Part shown: one piece after another, positions 50,139-61,520 of the stretch | How the letters are laid out: every line of letters begins with the position of its first letter | Numbering within the stretch: position 1 is the stretch's first letter | Assembly (NCBI RefSeq): GCF_000513955.1 | Contig: NZ_AZUZ01000006.1 | Coordinates: forward strand, 156,340-220,339 | DNA: 64,000 nucleotides | Source of the DNA: Pseudoxanthomonas suwonensis J47 | GTDB taxonomy: Bacteria; Pseudomonadota; Gammaproteobacteria; Xanthomonadales; Xanthomonadaceae | Direction of reading: 5' to 3' | Made by a program: the position numbers and the translations under genes | The notes under the pieces: model-generated | Databases searched by the model: none | What the model saw: the letters and a program-made list of their open reading frames with translations, nothing else | What the model was told of the DNA's origin: nothing

Positions 50139-51407
50139 TCACGGCTGCGCGAGCAGGTCCGGGTGCCTCACCTGGCCTTCGCCGCGCACGACGAAGCGCT
50201 CGACCGTGAGGGCTTCCAGGCCCATCGGGCCGTAGGAATGCAGGCGCGTGGTGGAGATGCCGATCTCGGCGCCCAGGCCAAGCTCGCCGCCGTCGGAGAA
50301 GCGCGAGGAGGCGTTGACCATGATCACCGCCGAGCGCAGCGCCTGGACGAAGCGTTCGGCGTGGGTGGCATCGGCGGTGACGATCACTTCGGTGTGGTCG
50401 GAGGTGTAGCGCTGGATGTGTTCGATGGCCTGTTCGAGGTCGTCGACCACCCGCACGGCGATGACCAGGTCGAGATATTCGGCGGCGTAGTCGTCCTCGG
50501 TGGCCTCGACCAGGTCCGGGACGATGGCGCGGCTGCGCTCGCATCCGCGCAGTTCGACGCCGCGCTCGCGCAGTTCGCGCGCGGCGCGCGGCAGGAACGA
50601 GGCGGCCACGTCGGCGTGGACCAGCAGGGTCTCCAGCGAGTTGCACGCGGCCGGGCGCGAGACCTTGCCGTCGACCAGCAGGTCCATGGCCAGGCCCAGG
50701 TCGGCGGGCGCGTCGACGTACTGGTGGCACACGCCCTTGTAGTGCTTGATCACCGGCACGCGCGCGTGTTCGGCGACGAAACGGATCAGGCCCTCGCCGC
50801 CGCGCGGGATCACCAGGTCGACGATGTCGTTGAGCTGGATCAGCTCGAGGATGGTCTCGCGGCGCAGGTCCTCGACCAGGGTGACCACGGCTTCCGGCAG
50901 GCCGGCTTCGCGCAGGGCGCGCTTGAGCGAAGCGGCAATGGCCGTGTTGGAATGGATCGCTTCCGAACCCCCACGCAGGATCACCGCGTTGCCGGCCTTC
51001 AGGCACAGTGCGGCCGCGTCGGCGGTCACGTTGGGACGGGCCTCGTAGATCATCGCGATCACGCCCAGCGGCACGCGCACGCGTTCGACGTGGATGCCGT
51101 TGGGACGCTCGTAGGCGCGGGTCACCTGGCCGACCGGGTCCGGCAGCGCGGCGACTTCGCGCAGGGCTTCGGCCACGCCCTTCAGGCGTTTTTCGTCCAG
51201 GCGCAGGCGGTCCTGCATGGCGCTGCCGACGCCCTTGGCCGCGGCGGCCTCGATGTCGCGCGCGTTGGCGGCGAGGATCGCCGCGGCGTCGGCCTCCAGC
51301 GCGTCGCCCATCGCGCGCAGCAGTGCGTTCTTCCGGTCCGTGCCCAGCGCGGCGATGGCCAGCGCCGCTTCGCGTGCCTGCAGGGCCTGGGTCCTGATGT
51401 CGGTCAT
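50139..51407 (-). CDS. proA: Gamma-glutamyl phosphate reductase
   Basis: NADPH-dependent second step of proline synthesis, 422 residues. Aldehyde-dehydrogenase-fold features: [36 protein letters not shown] (cofactor side), [15 protein letters not shown], and [17 protein letters not shown] with the catalytic Cys. [20 protein letters not shown] near the end is strongly conserved in ProA. It lies 37 bp after proB on the minus strand, forming a proB-proA operon. Confidence 0.96.
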   Translation of the reverse strand: MTDIRTQALQAREAALAIAALGTDRKNALLRAMGDALEADAAAILAANARDIEAAAAKGVGSAMQDRLRLDEKRLKGVAEALREVAALPDPVGQVTRAYERPNGIHVERVRVPLGVIAMIYEARPNVTADAAALCLKAGNAVILRGGSEAIHSNTAIAASLKRALREAGLPEAVVTLVEDLRRETILELIQLNDIVDLVIPRGGEGLIRFVAEHARVPVIKHYKGVCHQYVDAPADLGLAMDLLVDGKVSRPAACNSLETLLVHADVAASFLPRAARELRERGVELRGCERSRAIVPDLVEATEDDYAAEYLDLVIAVRVVDDLEQAIEHIQRYTSDHTEVIVTADATHAERFVQALRSAVIMVNASSRFSDGGELGLGAEIGISTTRLHSYGPMGLEALTVERFVVRGEGQVRHPDLLAQP

Positions 51408-51444
51408 GGTGGCGCCCGTTCCTGTGGGATGGGAACGCGACGGC

Positions 51445-52590
51445 CTAGAGCAGCACCAGGTCGTCGCGGTGGATCACGTTGCCGCCATAGTTGTAGCCGA
51501 GGATGGCCTCGATGTCGCGCGAGTGGCGGCCGGCGATGCGGCGCACGTCCACGGCCGAGTACTGGCTGAGGCCGCGGGCGATGCGGCGGTCGCCCCCGGC
51601 CTCGCGCAGCACCACCTCGACCATGTCGCCGCGGCGGAACTCGCCCTCGGCGCCGAGCACGCCGCCGGGCAGCAGCGAGGCGCCCTTCCCCGCCAGCGCG
51701 GCGGCGGCGCCGGCGTCGACCAGGATCGCGCCCGGCTCCACCGGGGCGTGGCGCAGCCAGTACTTGCGCGCGGCGATGCGGCTGCGCGCGGCGCGGATGC
51801 GGGTGCCGTGCAGGCGGTCGTGGGCCAGCTCGCGCACCACCTCGGCGCGGCGGCCGTTGAACAGCACGGTGTCGATGCCGGCCGCGCCGGCCTTGGCCGC
51901 CGCTTCCAGCTTGGTGCGCATGCCGCCGGTGCCGACCGCGCTGCCGCTGCCGCCGGCCATGGCGAAGACCTCGGCCGACAGTTCGGCGACCTCGGGGACA
52001 AGCTGCGCCTGTGGTTCGGTGCGCGGGTTGGCGTCGTACAGGCCGTCGATGTCGGTGGCGATGAACAGCACGTCGGCGTCGATCAGCGCGGCCACGATCG
52101 CGGCGAGGTTGTCGTTGTCGCCAAGCTTGAGCTCGTCCACCGAGACGGTGTCGTTCTCGTTGACCACCGGCAGTGTGCCCAATGCCAGCAGCTCGTTGAG
52201 GGTGGCGCGGGCGTTGAGGTAGCGGCGGCGGTTGCGCAGGTCGTCGTGGGTCAGCAGCACCTGCGCCACCGGGCGTTCGAAGAAACGTTGCCACAGCCCG
52301 ATCAGCTGGGCCTGGCCAAGCGCGGCCAGGGCCTGGCGCGCGGCCATGGTGGCACCGGCCTCGGCCGCCTTCGGCAGGATCGCGCGGCCGGCGGCGACCG
52401 CACCGGAGGACACGATCACCACCTCGCGCCCGGCGAGGATGCTGGAGGAGACGAACTGGGCCAGGCCCAGGGCGAAGCGCGGCGACAGGCCGCCGCCATC
52501 GGCGGCGAGCAGGCTGCTGCCGACCTTGAGCACGGCGCGGCGCCAGGCCGGCAGGGATTGCAGGTTCTCGATCGGGGACGCGGTATTCAT
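51445..52590 (-). CDS. proB: Glutamate 5-kinase with PUA domain
   Basis: First, proline-inhibited step of proline synthesis. The 381-residue protein has an amino-acid kinase domain ([83 protein letters not shown]) and a C-terminal PUA domain (from about residue 285, [23 protein letters not shown] to [16 protein letters not shown]). The kinase residues are complete. The gene starts 4 bp after a YciI-like gene stop, so that small gene heads the operon. Confidence 0.96.
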   Translation of the reverse strand: MNTASPIENLQSLPAWRRAVLKVGSSLLAADGGGLSPRFALGLAQFVSSSILAGREVVIVSSGAVAAGRAILPKAAEAGATMAARQALAALGQAQLIGLWQRFFERPVAQVLLTHDDLRNRRRYLNARATLNELLALGTLPVVNENDTVSVDELKLGDNDNLAAIVAALIDADVLFIATDIDGLYDANPRTEPQAQLVPEVAELSAEVFAMAGGSGSAVGTGGMRTKLEAAAKAGAAGIDTVLFNGRRAEVVRELAHDRLHGTRIRAARSRIAARKYWLRHAPVEPGAILVDAGAAAALAGKGASLLPGGVLGAEGEFRRGDMVEVVLREAGGDRRIARGLSQYSAVDVRRIAGRHSRDIEAILGYNYGGNVIHRDDLVLL

Positions 52591-52594
52591 GCGC

Positions 52595-52867
52595 TCAGCG
52601 GCCGCTCCGGTCGGCGAGCTTCCATTCGTGCACGGCGAGGTCCGAGCTTCCGGTGAGCGCCAGCGGATCGGCGTCGACGATGGCCTGCGCCTCGGCCAGG
52701 CCGTCCACGCCCTGCAGCACGTAGGCGCCGCCCGTGCCGTCGGCGAAGCCGCCGGCGCTGGCCAGCAGCCCGCGCGCGTGCAGGTCGTCCAGGTACGCCA
52801 GGTGCGGCGCGACCACCGCCGGATCGAAGCCCGGACGGCGCATGGCGATGACGAGGTAGTGCTTCAT
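52595..52867 (-). CDS. YciI-family small protein
   Basis: A 90-residue ferredoxin-like-fold protein. It reads MKHYLVIAMRRPGFDPAVVAPHLAYLDDLHARGLLASAGGFADGTGGAYVLQG...AQAIVDADPLALTG, which is the YciI/YCII pattern with the His and Asp pair (HLAYLDDL, VDADP) thought to form the active site. The true function of the family is poorly known. It is the first gene before proB (4 bp gap). Confidence 0.85.
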   Translation of the reverse strand: MKHYLVIAMRRPGFDPAVVAPHLAYLDDLHARGLLASAGGFADGTGGAYVLQGVDGLAEAQAIVDADPLALTGSSDLAVHEWKLADRSGR

Positions 52868-52971
52868 GGTGCGTCCTTCCTGTCGGCGATCCCCTGGTGC
52901 ACTGCCACGGGCAGCGTGCTGCCCGCGTTACCGCTGCGCCGGCCGGCAATGCATGCCGGCCGGCGGTTCGA

Positions 52972-54259
52972 TCAGGCCAGCGCGGCCCAGCGCGACTCGA
53001 GTTCGGCCAGGCGCAGGTCGGCCGCCGCCCCCGGCGAGGTGCGTGCGGCCAGGCTGCCTTCCGGCGTCCTGCCCTGCCCGGCCGAATCGGCCGCAGCCGC
53101 AGCGGCCTTGTAGGCCTCGCGGAACGGCACGCCGGCGATGGCCGCTTCCACGGCGACATCGGTGGCGTACATGCCCGAGTCGATCGCCGCGCGCAGCTTG
53201 TCCTCGCGCCATTCCAGGTTGGCCAGCAGCGCCGGCAGCAGTTCCAGCGCGGCCAGGCCGCGGCCGAAGCCGTGCACGATCGCGCCCTTGGAGGACTGCA
53301 GGTCGCGCTGGTAGCCGGAAGGCAGCGACAGCAGCTGTTCGATCTCGGTGCGCGCGGCGGCCACGCTGGCGTGGGTGGCGCGCATCAGCTCGATCACGTC
53401 CGGGTTGCGCTTGTTCGGCATGATCGAGCTGCCGGTGGTGTACTGCGCCGGCAGCGAGACGAAGCCGAACTCGGCGGTGGTGTACAGCGACAGGTCCCAG
53501 GCCAGGCGGCGCAGGTCGAGGGTGGCGCTGCCGAGGGCTTCCAGCGCGGCCAGCTCGAACTTGCCGCGCGACAGTTGCGCGTAGACCGGGCTGACCTGCA
53601 TGCGCGCGAAGCCCAGCGCGGCGGTGGTGTGCTCGCGGTCCAGCTCCAGGTTCACGCCGTAGCCGGCGGCGGTGCCCAGCGGGTTGCAGTCGACCAGCTT
53701 GAGGGTATCGGCGGCGCGGATGGCATCGTCGATGAAGGCCTCGGCCCAGCCGGCCCACCACATGCCCGCCGAGGACACCACGGCACGCTGGATGTGGGTG
53801 TAGCCCGGGATCGGCAGGTCCTTCTCGGCGGCGGCGCGGTCCAGCGCCACCCGCGCGACCTCGCGCGACAGCTGGGCGATACGCGCCAGCTTCTCCTTCA
53901 GCCACAGCCGGGTGGCGACCAGGATCTGGTCGTTGCGGCTGCGGCCGGTGTGGATCTTGCGGCCGGCATCGCCCAGGCGCTCGGTCAGGCGCGCCTCGAT
54001 CGCCGAATGGCAGTCCTCGTACTGCTCGTCGAGGACGAAGGCGCCGGAGCGGAAATCGTCGGCGAGGATCGCCAGCTCGCGCTTCAGCCCTTCCAGCTCC
54101 CCGGCCGAAAGGATGCCGATGCGCTGCAGGCCTTCCGCATGCGCGGTGCTGGCGGCGATGTCATGGAGGAAGAACTCGCGGTCCAGGATCACGTCGTCGC
54201 CGGCGAGGAAACGCTGGATCTGCGCGTCCACCGCCACGCCGGGCTTCTGCCACAGCAGC

Positions 54260-54267
<8 letters not shown>
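52972..54267 (-). CDS. argH: Argininosuccinate lyase
   Basis: Last step of arginine synthesis, splitting argininosuccinate into arginine and fumarate. The 431-residue protein has [45 protein letters not shown] (with the catalytic His) and the superfamily signature [22 protein letters not shown] sits nine bases before the ATG at 54267, which is preferred to the GTG two codons earlier. It overlaps the end of argC by 8 bp and ends the arginine cluster. Confidence 0.96.
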
Positions 54268-55227
<960 letters not shown>

Positions 55228-55231
<4 letters not shown>

Positions 55232-55836
55232 GCGTGTGAATCCAGTCGGAAGCGGAGGTGGCTGCGCACCCCCGGCCATTCGGTGTCGAGGATGGAGAAC
55301 ACGACGGTATCGCGCAGCGTCCCGTCGGCGTGCCGCTTGTGGTTGCGCAGGACGCCGTCCTGCTTCGCGCCCAGCCGGGCGATGGCCTGGCGCGACTGCT
55401 GGTTGAACCAGCTGGTCTCGAAGCAGACCGAGGCGCAGCCCAGGGTCTCGAACGCATGCCGCAGCAGCATCAGCTTGCACTCGCTGTTGACCCCGGTGCG
55501 CTGCACGCGCGGCGCATACCAGGTGCAGCCGATGGACACCCGCGGCACTTCGGGCTCGAGCCCGTACAGGCGCGTGGTGCCGACCACCTCGCCACTGGCG
55601 TCGCGCACGGCGAAGGCCAGCACCTTGCCTTCGGCCTGCGCCTTCAGCGCGGCGTCGATGTAGGCCTCGACCCGCTCCGGCGCCGGCACGTTGGTGTACC
55701 AGAGCCGGTGCAACCCGCCCTGCTCCGAGACGACGCGCAGGGCCCCGGCATCGCTGGCGGCCAGCGGCTCGAGCACGGCGTGCCGCCCCTCCAGGGTGGG
55801 CACCTCGCGCCAGGGGTTCGCCGATGCGCCGTCCAT
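55228..55836 (-). CDS. GNAT N-acetyltransferase (RimJ/RimL type)
   Basis: A 202-residue GNAT protein. [19 protein letters not shown] opens the fold, [51 protein letters not shown] contains the acetyl-CoA binding region, and [39 protein letters not shown] is the typical RimL ending. It lies inside the arginine cluster, 1 bp after argB and overlapping argC by 4 bp. That argues for co-expression; a role in the pathway is not implied by the sequence. Confidence 0.85.
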
Positions 55837-55837
55837 G

Positions 55838-57169
55838 TCAGCCGACCAGGGTGGGCAGGCGGGTGCCGCAGTGGGCGACGCAGCGGCCGATGCGGTCCAG
55901 GCCGTCGATGCCGTACCAGAACACCTTCCACTTCTCCTGCTTGATGCAGCCGTCGGACTCGGCGTAGTAGAAGATGTTGACCTGGTTGTTGTGGCGCGAG
56001 CGCCAGAACAGCTCCGGCGTCTCCTCGCGCATCACGTTCCACACCGCGCGGCCGAGGCCTTCGCCCTGCGCCTCGTCCAGCACCGCGAACTTGTCCAGGT
56101 ACACGCCCTCGGGAGTGCGCACCAGGATGACGGCCGCGCGGTAGTTCTCGCTGACGTAGGCGCGCAGCAGGTCGGTGCGCTGGAAGTAGTCCGGCACCAG
56201 CTCGCGGCCGAAGCTGGACTCGATCAGCCCCTTCATCCGGCCCAGGTCCAGTTCCGCCCACGAGGTCGCGCGCAGCACCCGCTCGCCGCGACGCACCAGG
56301 GTGCCCGAACCGCGGTGGGTGAACAGTTCCTTGGCCAGGTCCGCCGGGCGGGTGATCGACACCGACGACTCCAGCGGCAGCTTGTCCAGCAGGTCCTTGA
56401 TCTGCTCGATCTTCACCTTCATGCCGCCGTGGATCCACGGCTGCTGCATCAGGTGCTCGTACTCGGTGGACAGGTTGATCGAGTCGATCACCTTGCCCTG
56501 TTCGTCCAGCAGGCCGCCGGTGCCGGTGAGGAAGATGATCTTGTATGGCTGCAGTTCGCGGACCAGCTCGTTGGCGGCGAAGTCGGCGTTGACGTTGAGG
56601 ATCTGCCCGCCGGCGGTCTCGCCCAGGCTGGTGATCACCGGGATCGAGCCGGCGCGCAGGCTGGCCTCGATCGGCGCCAGGTTGACGCGCTTCACCTCGC
56701 CCACCAGGCCGTAGGTCGCCTGGTCCAGGTAGTCGGCTTCGAACACGCCACCGGTGATCGAGGTGGCCCGGGCGCCGTTGCGCTGCAGCGCCTCGACCAG
56801 CGCCAGGTTGGCCGACTGGAACACGCGGCGCACGATCGCCAGTGCTTCCGGGGTGGTCACGCGCAGGCCGTTGACCGTCTGCTTGCCGATGCCCGCGGCG
56901 GACAGCTCCGCATCGAGCTGCGGGCCGGCGCCGTGCAGCACGATCGGGGTCAGGCCCACTTCCTGCAGGAACGACAGCGAGGAGGTCAGGTCGTCCAGCT
57001 CGTCGCGCAGCACCGCGCCGCCGACCTTGACCACGGCGAAGCGCTTGGCGTCGACCTGGGAGAAGCGCTTGAGGTACTGGCTGATCTCCTTGGCGCTGGC
57101 CATGCTCGACAGCAGGCGCACGATGGTCTGGCGGGTCTGGATCTGGTTGGGGGTGGCGGCAACGTTCAC
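55838..57169 (-). CDS. argB: Bifunctional N-acetylglutamate synthase/kinase
   Basis: A 443-residue fusion. The N-terminal amino-acid kinase domain (about residues 40-290) has [68 protein letters not shown] and [21 protein letters not shown]. The C-terminal NAT domain (about 300-443) has [50 protein letters not shown] and [26 protein letters not shown]. This is the vertebrate-like NAGS-K described in Xanthomonas, so one protein performs the first two steps. It explains the lack of a separate argA here. Confidence 0.93.
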   Translation of the reverse strand: MNVAATPNQIQTRQTIVRLLSSMASAKEISQYLKRFSQVDAKRFAVVKVGGAVLRDELDDLTSSLSFLQEVGLTPIVLHGAGPQLDAELSAAGIGKQTVNGLRVTTPEALAIVRRVFQSANLALVEALQRNGARATSITGGVFEADYLDQATYGLVGEVKRVNLAPIEASLRAGSIPVITSLGETAGGQILNVNADFAANELVRELQPYKIIFLTGTGGLLDEQGKVIDSINLSTEYEHLMQQPWIHGGMKVKIEQIKDLLDKLPLESSVSITRPADLAKELFTHRGSGTLVRRGERVLRATSWAELDLGRMKGLIESSFGRELVPDYFQRTDLLRAYVSENYRAAVILVRTPEGVYLDKFAVLDEAQGEGLGRAVWNVMREETPELFWRSRHNNQVNIFYYAESDGCIKQEKWKVFWYGIDGLDRIGRCVAHCGTRLPTLVG

Positions 57170-57224
57170 GGGAAGGTTTCGGTTTCGGAGGGGCCGGCCT
57201 GCGCCGGCGGGTCGGAAAGGAGTT

Positions 57225-58340
57225 TCAGCGCGGGCCGTTGATGATGCGGTCGACGGAGGACGCGTAGCCCTGCAGCTGCTCCAGGGTCACGAACTCGTCG
57301 GCGGTATGCGCCTGGGCGATGTCGCCGGGCCCGTAAACCAGCGCGGTGTAGCCGCCGGCCGAGAACAGCGAGGCCTCGGTCCAGAAGTCCACGGCGTTGC
57401 CGATCGGCAGGCCCAGCGCGTCGGCGACGTCGCGCGCGGCCAGGCGGCGCTCCTCGGCGCGGGCGCCGCTCTCGTCGGAAGCGGGACCGGACGGCAGGCT
57501 CGGGCCGCGGAAGGTTTCCTCGAAGTGCGCGGCGGCCGGTTCGGCGAAGCCGGCGAAGGTCGCCAGCAGCTGGTCCACGTCCATCGATGGCAGCGGGCGG
57601 AAGCCGAAGCGCAGCTCGGCCTCCGGCGCGATCATGTTGGCCTTGATCCCGCCTTCGATGCGGCCGATGTTGAAGCGCAGCCCGGTCAGGCCGCCGAAGC
57701 GCGCGTGCGCCAGCGATTGCACGTGGTCCAGCGCGCGGTCGCCCCAGCGCACCGCCTGGTGCAGCGCGCTGGCGGCCGCGTCCTGCTGCCCGGAGGCATG
57801 CCCGGCACGACCCTTGAAACGCATCAGCACCGAGGAGATGCCGCGGTGCGCCAGCACCGCCTCGCCCATGGTCGGCTCGGCCACCAGCACCGCCTCGTAG
57901 GGCACCCCACGCTCGAGGAAGGCGGCGATGCAGCGCGGATCGTTGGCTTCTTCGTCGGAGGAGAACAGGAACGCCGCGTCGCCCTCGCCGGCATTGGCCG
58001 CGGCCACCAGCGCCGCGGCCGCGCCCTTGATGTCGCACACGCCCAGGCCGACCACCCGGTCGTCGAGGCGGCGCATCACGTGCGGATCGGCGGTCCAGTG
58101 CGGCGAATCGGGCACCGTGTCCAGGTGCACGTTGAACAGGTACTTCGGCGTGCCGCGCACCGCGTACAGGCTGACCGCGCCGGCGCCGTGGTCCACCACC
58201 TGCACCTCGAAGCCCGGCAGGTTCGCGCGCAGGTAGTCGAAGATCCCGCCCTCGGCGGCGATCGCACGCGGCGGATTGCGGGTGTCGAAGGACACCAGCT
58301 TTTCGAGGTGCGCGAGGGTGGATTGCAGCAGGTCGGTCAT
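57225..58340 (-). CDS. argE: N-acetyl-L-citrulline deacetylase (ArgE-like M20 peptidase family)
   Basis: A 371-residue zinc amidohydrolase. Metal and catalytic residues: His72 and Asp74 ([10 protein letters not shown]), Asp103 ([10 protein letters not shown]), Glu130/131 (SSDEEAND), a later Glu in [11 protein letters not shown], and the dimerisation-domain segment [15 protein letters not shown]. In Xanthomonadaceae, this gene cooperates with acetylornithine carbamoyltransferase, so the substrate is acetylcitrulline rather than acetylornithine; the presence of that enzyme at 60228 supports it. ATG 58340 is the start. Confidence 0.92.
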   Translation of the reverse strand: MTDLLQSTLAHLEKLVSFDTRNPPRAIAAEGGIFDYLRANLPGFEVQVVDHGAGAVSLYAVRGTPKYLFNVHLDTVPDSPHWTADPHVMRRLDDRVVGLGVCDIKGAAAALVAAANAGEGDAAFLFSSDEEANDPRCIAAFLERGVPYEAVLVAEPTMGEAVLAHRGISSVLMRFKGRAGHASGQQDAAASALHQAVRWGDRALDHVQSLAHARFGGLTGLRFNIGRIEGGIKANMIAPEAELRFGFRPLPSMDVDQLLATFAGFAEPAAAHFEETFRGPSLPSGPASDESGARAEERRLAARDVADALGLPIGNAVDFWTEASLFSAGGYTALVYGPGDIAQAHTADEFVTLEQLQGYASSVDRIINGPR

Positions 58341-58351
58341 GTGCGTCGGTA

Positions 58352-58795
58352 TCAGGAGTGGGAGGCCTGCGCCTGGTAGATGTCCGGGCGCAGGATTTCC
58401 ATCAGGGTCTGCGGGCGGGCCGGCGCCCGGAAGCCGAACTGCGCGTACAGCCCGTGTGCGTCCGAGGTGGCCAGCATGAGCCGGCGCAGGCCCTGCAGCC
58501 GGGGGTGGGCCAGCACCGCGGCCACCAGCTGCTTGCTGTAGCCGCGGCCACGCCACGCCGGCAGGACGAACACGTCGGCCAGGTAGCCGAACGTGGCGCC
58601 GTCGGTGGTCACCCGGGCGAAGGCCACCTGGCCCTCGCCGTCGAGGTAACCGCCGAAGCACAGCGAGCCGGCGATCGCCCGTTCCACCGTTCCCCGCGGG
58701 ATGCCGCGGCTCCAGTACGCCTCCTCCGAGAGGAAGCGGTGGATCATGTCCACGTCCAGCTCGTCGCGGTCGGTGCTGATGCGCAGGCGATCCAT
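58352..58795 (-). CDS. GNAT N-acetyltransferase
   Basis: A 147-residue GNAT protein of the small single-domain type. RFLSEEAYWSRGIPRGTVERAIAGSLCFGGYLDGEGQVAFARVTTD, LADVFVLPAWRGRGYSKQLVAAVLAHPRLQG (acetyl-CoA loop WRGRGYSKQL) and LMLATSDAHGLYAQFGFRA are the standard motifs. It lies in the arginine cluster between argG and the deacetylase gene (11 bp before the latter). The substrate is unknown. ATG 58795 is used; a GTG two codons upstream is possible. Confidence 0.86.
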   Translation of the reverse strand: MDRLRISTDRDELDVDMIHRFLSEEAYWSRGIPRGTVERAIAGSLCFGGYLDGEGQVAFARVTTDGATFGYLADVFVLPAWRGRGYSKQLVAAVLAHPRLQGLRRLMLATSDAHGLYAQFGFRAPARPQTLMEILRPDIYQAQASHS

Positions 58796-58881
58796 GCTCA
58801 CGGAACCCTCCGGGAAACGGTGGCGGCAGCGCTGGCGGCGGCCGGCAGGTCAGCCCCGCCGGCGCCGGCCGTGCCCCGCCG

Positions 58882-60126
58882 TCAGTGGTTGACCTCGGCC
58901 CACAGGGTGCTGCTCATGCCGAACAGCTTGATGAAGCCTTCGGCCTCCTCCACGCCCCAGTCGGCCGACTGCGCGTAGGTGGCGCCCTTGGCGTTGAGGA
59001 TGTGCGGCGAACGGATCGCCACCGCGTCCACGCGGCCGCCGCGGGTCTCCAGCACCACCTCGCCGTTGACCTTGGCCTGCGAGGACCTGAGGAAGGCCTC
59101 CAGGTCGGTCTTCAGCGGGTCGTGGTAGAAGCCTTCGTAGACCAGCTCCACCCACTTGCGCGCCACGTCCGGCTTGAAGCGGTTCTGCTGCTTGCTCAGC
59201 ACCGCTTCTTCCAGCGCGCGGTGCGCGGCCAGCAGCGCGGTCAGGCCCGGCGCCTCGAACACGATGCGGCCCTTCAGGCCGATCACGGTGTCGCCGGTGT
59301 ACATGCCGCGGCCGACGCCGTACTGGGCGAACATGGTGTTGAGGCGGGCGAGGATCTTCGCGCCTTCCATCGGCTTGCCGTCCAGCTCGACGGCCTCGCC
59401 ATTGACGAACTTCAGGGTCACGCTCAGCGGCTCGGCCGGCCAGGCCGCGCGCGGCGCGCACCAGCCGCGGGCGCCCTCGCCCGGGGCTTCCCACTTGTCG
59501 ATCTCGCCGCCGGACATGGTCACGCCCAGCAGGTTCTCGTTGATGGTGTAGTTCTTCTGCTTGGCGCGCACCTCGAAGCCGCGCTCCTCGAGGTACTTCT
59601 GCTCGTAGGCGCGGGTCTGGGTGTGTTCCTTCTGGATCTCGCGGATCGGGGCGACGATGCGGTAGTCGCCCTGCGCCTTGACCGCCAGGTCGAAGCGGAC
59701 CTGGTCGTTGCCCATGCCGGTGCAGCCGTGGGCGATGGCGTTGGTGCCCAGGTCGGCGGCGCGCCTGAGCGCGGCGTCGACGATCAGGTAGCGGTCGGAG
59801 ACCAGCAGCGGGTACTGGCCCTGGTAGCCCTCGCCGGCCCACACGAACGGCTTGACGAAGCCTTCCCAGATCGCCCCGCCACCATCGACGGTGACGTGGC
59901 TGGCCACGCCCAGCTCCGCGGCGCGCTGCTCGATGTAGGCGCGCTCCTCGGCGTCCACGCCGCCGGTGTCGGCGAACACGGTGTGCACGTTCCAGCCCTG
60001 CTCCTTCAGGTAGGGCACGCAGAAGCTGGTGTCCAGGCCGCCGGAGAAGGCCAGGACGATGTCGCGGCTGGCTGCCGCGGGATTCGGGCTTTGGGATTCG
60101 GGATTGGTGGAAGCAGCTTGTGACAT
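58882..60126 (-). CDS. argG: Argininosuccinate synthase with unusual N-terminal extension
   Basis: ATP-dependent condensation of citrulline and aspartate, 414 residues. [19 protein letters not shown] (PP-loop), [35 protein letters not shown] and [16 protein letters not shown] mark the family. The first about 20 residues ([20 protein letters not shown]) precede the place where homologs begin. They are encoded by AATCCCGAATCCCAAAGCCCG-type repeat DNA also seen in nearby intergenic sequence. No ATG lies closer to the PP-loop within this stretch, so the extension is likely translated. Confidence 0.95.
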   Translation of the reverse strand: MSQAASTNPESQSPNPAAASRDIVLAFSGGLDTSFCVPYLKEQGWNVHTVFADTGGVDAEERAYIEQRAAELGVASHVTVDGGGAIWEGFVKPFVWAGEGYQGQYPLLVSDRYLIVDAALRRAADLGTNAIAHGCTGMGNDQVRFDLAVKAQGDYRIVAPIREIQKEHTQTRAYEQKYLEERGFEVRAKQKNYTINENLLGVTMSGGEIDKWEAPGEGARGWCAPRAAWPAEPLSVTLKFVNGEAVELDGKPMEGAKILARLNTMFAQYGVGRGMYTGDTVIGLKGRIVFEAPGLTALLAAHRALEEAVLSKQQNRFKPDVARKWVELVYEGFYHDPLKTDLEAFLRSSQAKVNGEVVLETRGGRVDAVAIRSPHILNAKGATYAQSADWGVEEAEGFIKLFGMSSTLWAEVNH

Positions 60127-60188
60127 GGGGGCGTCTCTCTCGGAAATCAGTAGTAGGCAATGGAGGGGGGGATCCGGTCCTGCTCTTT

Positions 60189-60225
60189 CGAATCACGAAT
60201 CACGAATCACGAATCCCCAATCCCG
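60189..60225. repeat. Short tandem CGAATCA repeat between argG and argF'
   Basis: CGAATCA repeated three times with 7-bp period (60189, 60196, 60203), then CGAATCCCCAATCCCG. Similar GGGATTCGGG units occur at 60079-60110 inside the argG start. This family of GAATC/GATTC tracts is frequent between Xanthomonadaceae genes. The rest of the 101-bp gap shows no gene. Confidence 0.75.
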
Positions 60226-60227
60226 GA

Positions 60228-61241
60228 TCACCGGCCGCGCACAAGCGCGGCCATCACCGCCTTCTGCACGTGCAGGCGGTTCTCGGCCTCGTCGATGGCG
60301 ATGCAGTTGGGCGAGTCCATGACCGCGTCGGTGGCCTTGACGTTGCGGCGCAGCGGCAGGCAGTGGCTGAAGACGCCGTTGTTGGTCAGCGCCATCTTCC
60401 GTTCGTCGACGATGAAGTGCTTGTACTGGTCGCGGATCGGCTTCTCCGGCTCCCAGTTGCCGAAGTACGGCAGCGCGCCCCAGCTCTTGGCGTAGACCAC
60501 GTCGGCGCCGCTGTAGGCGCTGTCGATGTCGTGGCTGACCTGGAACGAGCCGCCGCTCTCGGCGACGTTCTGCTGCGCCCAGCCGATGTAGCGTTCGTCG
60601 AGGATGTACTCCGGCGTCGGGCACAGCAAGGTCACGTCCATGCCCAGGCGGGTGGCGATGGTCAGGGCCGAGTTGGCGACCGCGGTGTTCAGCGGCTTCG
60701 GGTGGTAGGTCCAGGTCAGCACGTACTTCTTCCCGCGCAGGTCGGAGGTGCCGAAGTGCTCCTGCAGGGCCAGCGCGTGGGCCAGCTCCTGGCACGGGTG
60801 GGTGATCGTCTCCATGTTGATCACCGGCACCGTGGAGTACTTCGCGAAGGCCTTGAGCACGCGGTCCTCGCGGTCGTAGCTCCAGTCCTTGAACTTCGGG
60901 AAGGCGCGCACGCCGATCAGGTCGACGTAGCGGGCCAGCACCCGCGCCACCTCGGCGATGTGCTCCTCGGTGTCGCCGTCCATCACCGTGCCCAGGTCGA
61001 ATTCGATCGGCCATGCGTCCTTGCCCGGCTGCAGGACGATGGCGTGGCCGCCGAGCTGGAACGCGCCCAGCTCGAAGCTGGTGCGGGTGCGCATGGACGG
61101 GTTGAAGAACACCAGCGCGATCGAGCGGCCCTTGAGCTCGCTGCCCAGCTTGTTGCGCTTGAACAGCGCCGCCTGGGTCAGCAACGCATCCAGGTCCGGG
61201 CGGCTCCAGTCCTGGGTGTTGAGGAAGTGCTTGAGCGACAT
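60228..61241 (-). CDS. argF': N-acetylornithine carbamoyltransferase
   Basis: A 337-residue transcarbamylase converting N-acetylornithine and carbamoyl phosphate to N-acetylcitrulline. The carbamoyl-phosphate motif is FNPSMRTRTSFELG (residues 47-59), HPCQ lies at 148-151 (ETITHPCQELAHALAL), and the extended KFKDWSYDREDRVLKAFAKYS loop distinguishes it from ordinary ornithine carbamoyltransferases. GALPYFGNWEP and NNGVFSHCLPLRRNVKATD are further landmarks. It is the first enzyme gene of the arginine cluster. The ATG at 61241 is chosen; the open frame upstream overlaps the leader/terminator. Confidence 0.94.
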   Translation of the reverse strand: MSLKHFLNTQDWSRPDLDALLTQAALFKRNKLGSELKGRSIALVFFNPSMRTRTSFELGAFQLGGHAIVLQPGKDAWPIEFDLGTVMDGDTEEHIAEVARVLARYVDLIGVRAFPKFKDWSYDREDRVLKAFAKYSTVPVINMETITHPCQELAHALALQEHFGTSDLRGKKYVLTWTYHPKPLNTAVANSALTIATRLGMDVTLLCPTPEYILDERYIGWAQQNVAESGGSFQVSHDIDSAYSGADVVYAKSWGALPYFGNWEPEKPIRDQYKHFIVDERKMALTNNGVFSHCLPLRRNVKATDAVMDSPNCIAIDEAENRLHVQKAVMAALVRGR

Positions 61242-61325
61242 CGATCGTTCCTTGCGGTGGTGGCGGTCCGGCGGTGCCGGGGTGTTTTCTTGCGGTTGAA
61301 ACTTTCCGCGGGGGCCGGAAACGAA

Positions 61326-61350
61326 AAAACCCAGCCTGGGGCTGGGTTTT
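61326..61350 (-). terminator. Intrinsic terminator in the arg leader (candidate attenuator)
   Basis: Minus-strand AAAACCCAGCC-CCA-GGCTGGGTTTT, a perfect 11-bp stem, running into TTTTTTCG. It lies 24 nt after the stop of a 33-codon leader frame and 84 nt before the argF' ATG. The strong U tract makes it a textbook terminator. Position before the operon suggests attenuation, but it could also end transcription from the upstream gene at 61521. Confidence 0.85.
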
Positions 61351-61374
61351 CGCACGGACAGCACGACGCTCCGG

Positions 61375-61476
61375 TCACCCAGCGGAAGTGTGGGATTCCG
61401 GTCGGCGCGCACGCGAGGTCATCCCGGAGGCCATCCGGGCGGCGCTGGCGGCGTGCGGCTGCAGGTCGGTGTTCAT
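61375..61476 (-). CDS. Candidate arginine leader peptide
   Basis: A 33-codon frame (MNTDLQPHAASAARMASGMTSRARRPESHTSAG) upstream of the terminator and argF'. Three Arg codons lie in four positions (CGT GCG CGC CGA, giving RARR), with one more earlier. Stalling at these codons could steer the following hairpin. There is no clear Shine-Dalgarno, and four Arg codons in high-GC DNA is not extreme, so this is a moderate claim. The surrounding 61242-61520 holds no other gene. Confidence 0.45.
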   Translation of the reverse strand: MNTDLQPHAASAARMASGMTSRARRPESHTSAG

Positions 61477-61520
61477 GAGCACGCGATGTTCTCACGCACC
61501 CGCGGCGGGCGCAAGCGGCA

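Noticed and set aside
60189-60225. CRISPR array from the CGAATCA units
   Set aside because: The unit is 7 bp with no spacers and no cas genes; it is a short tandem tract.
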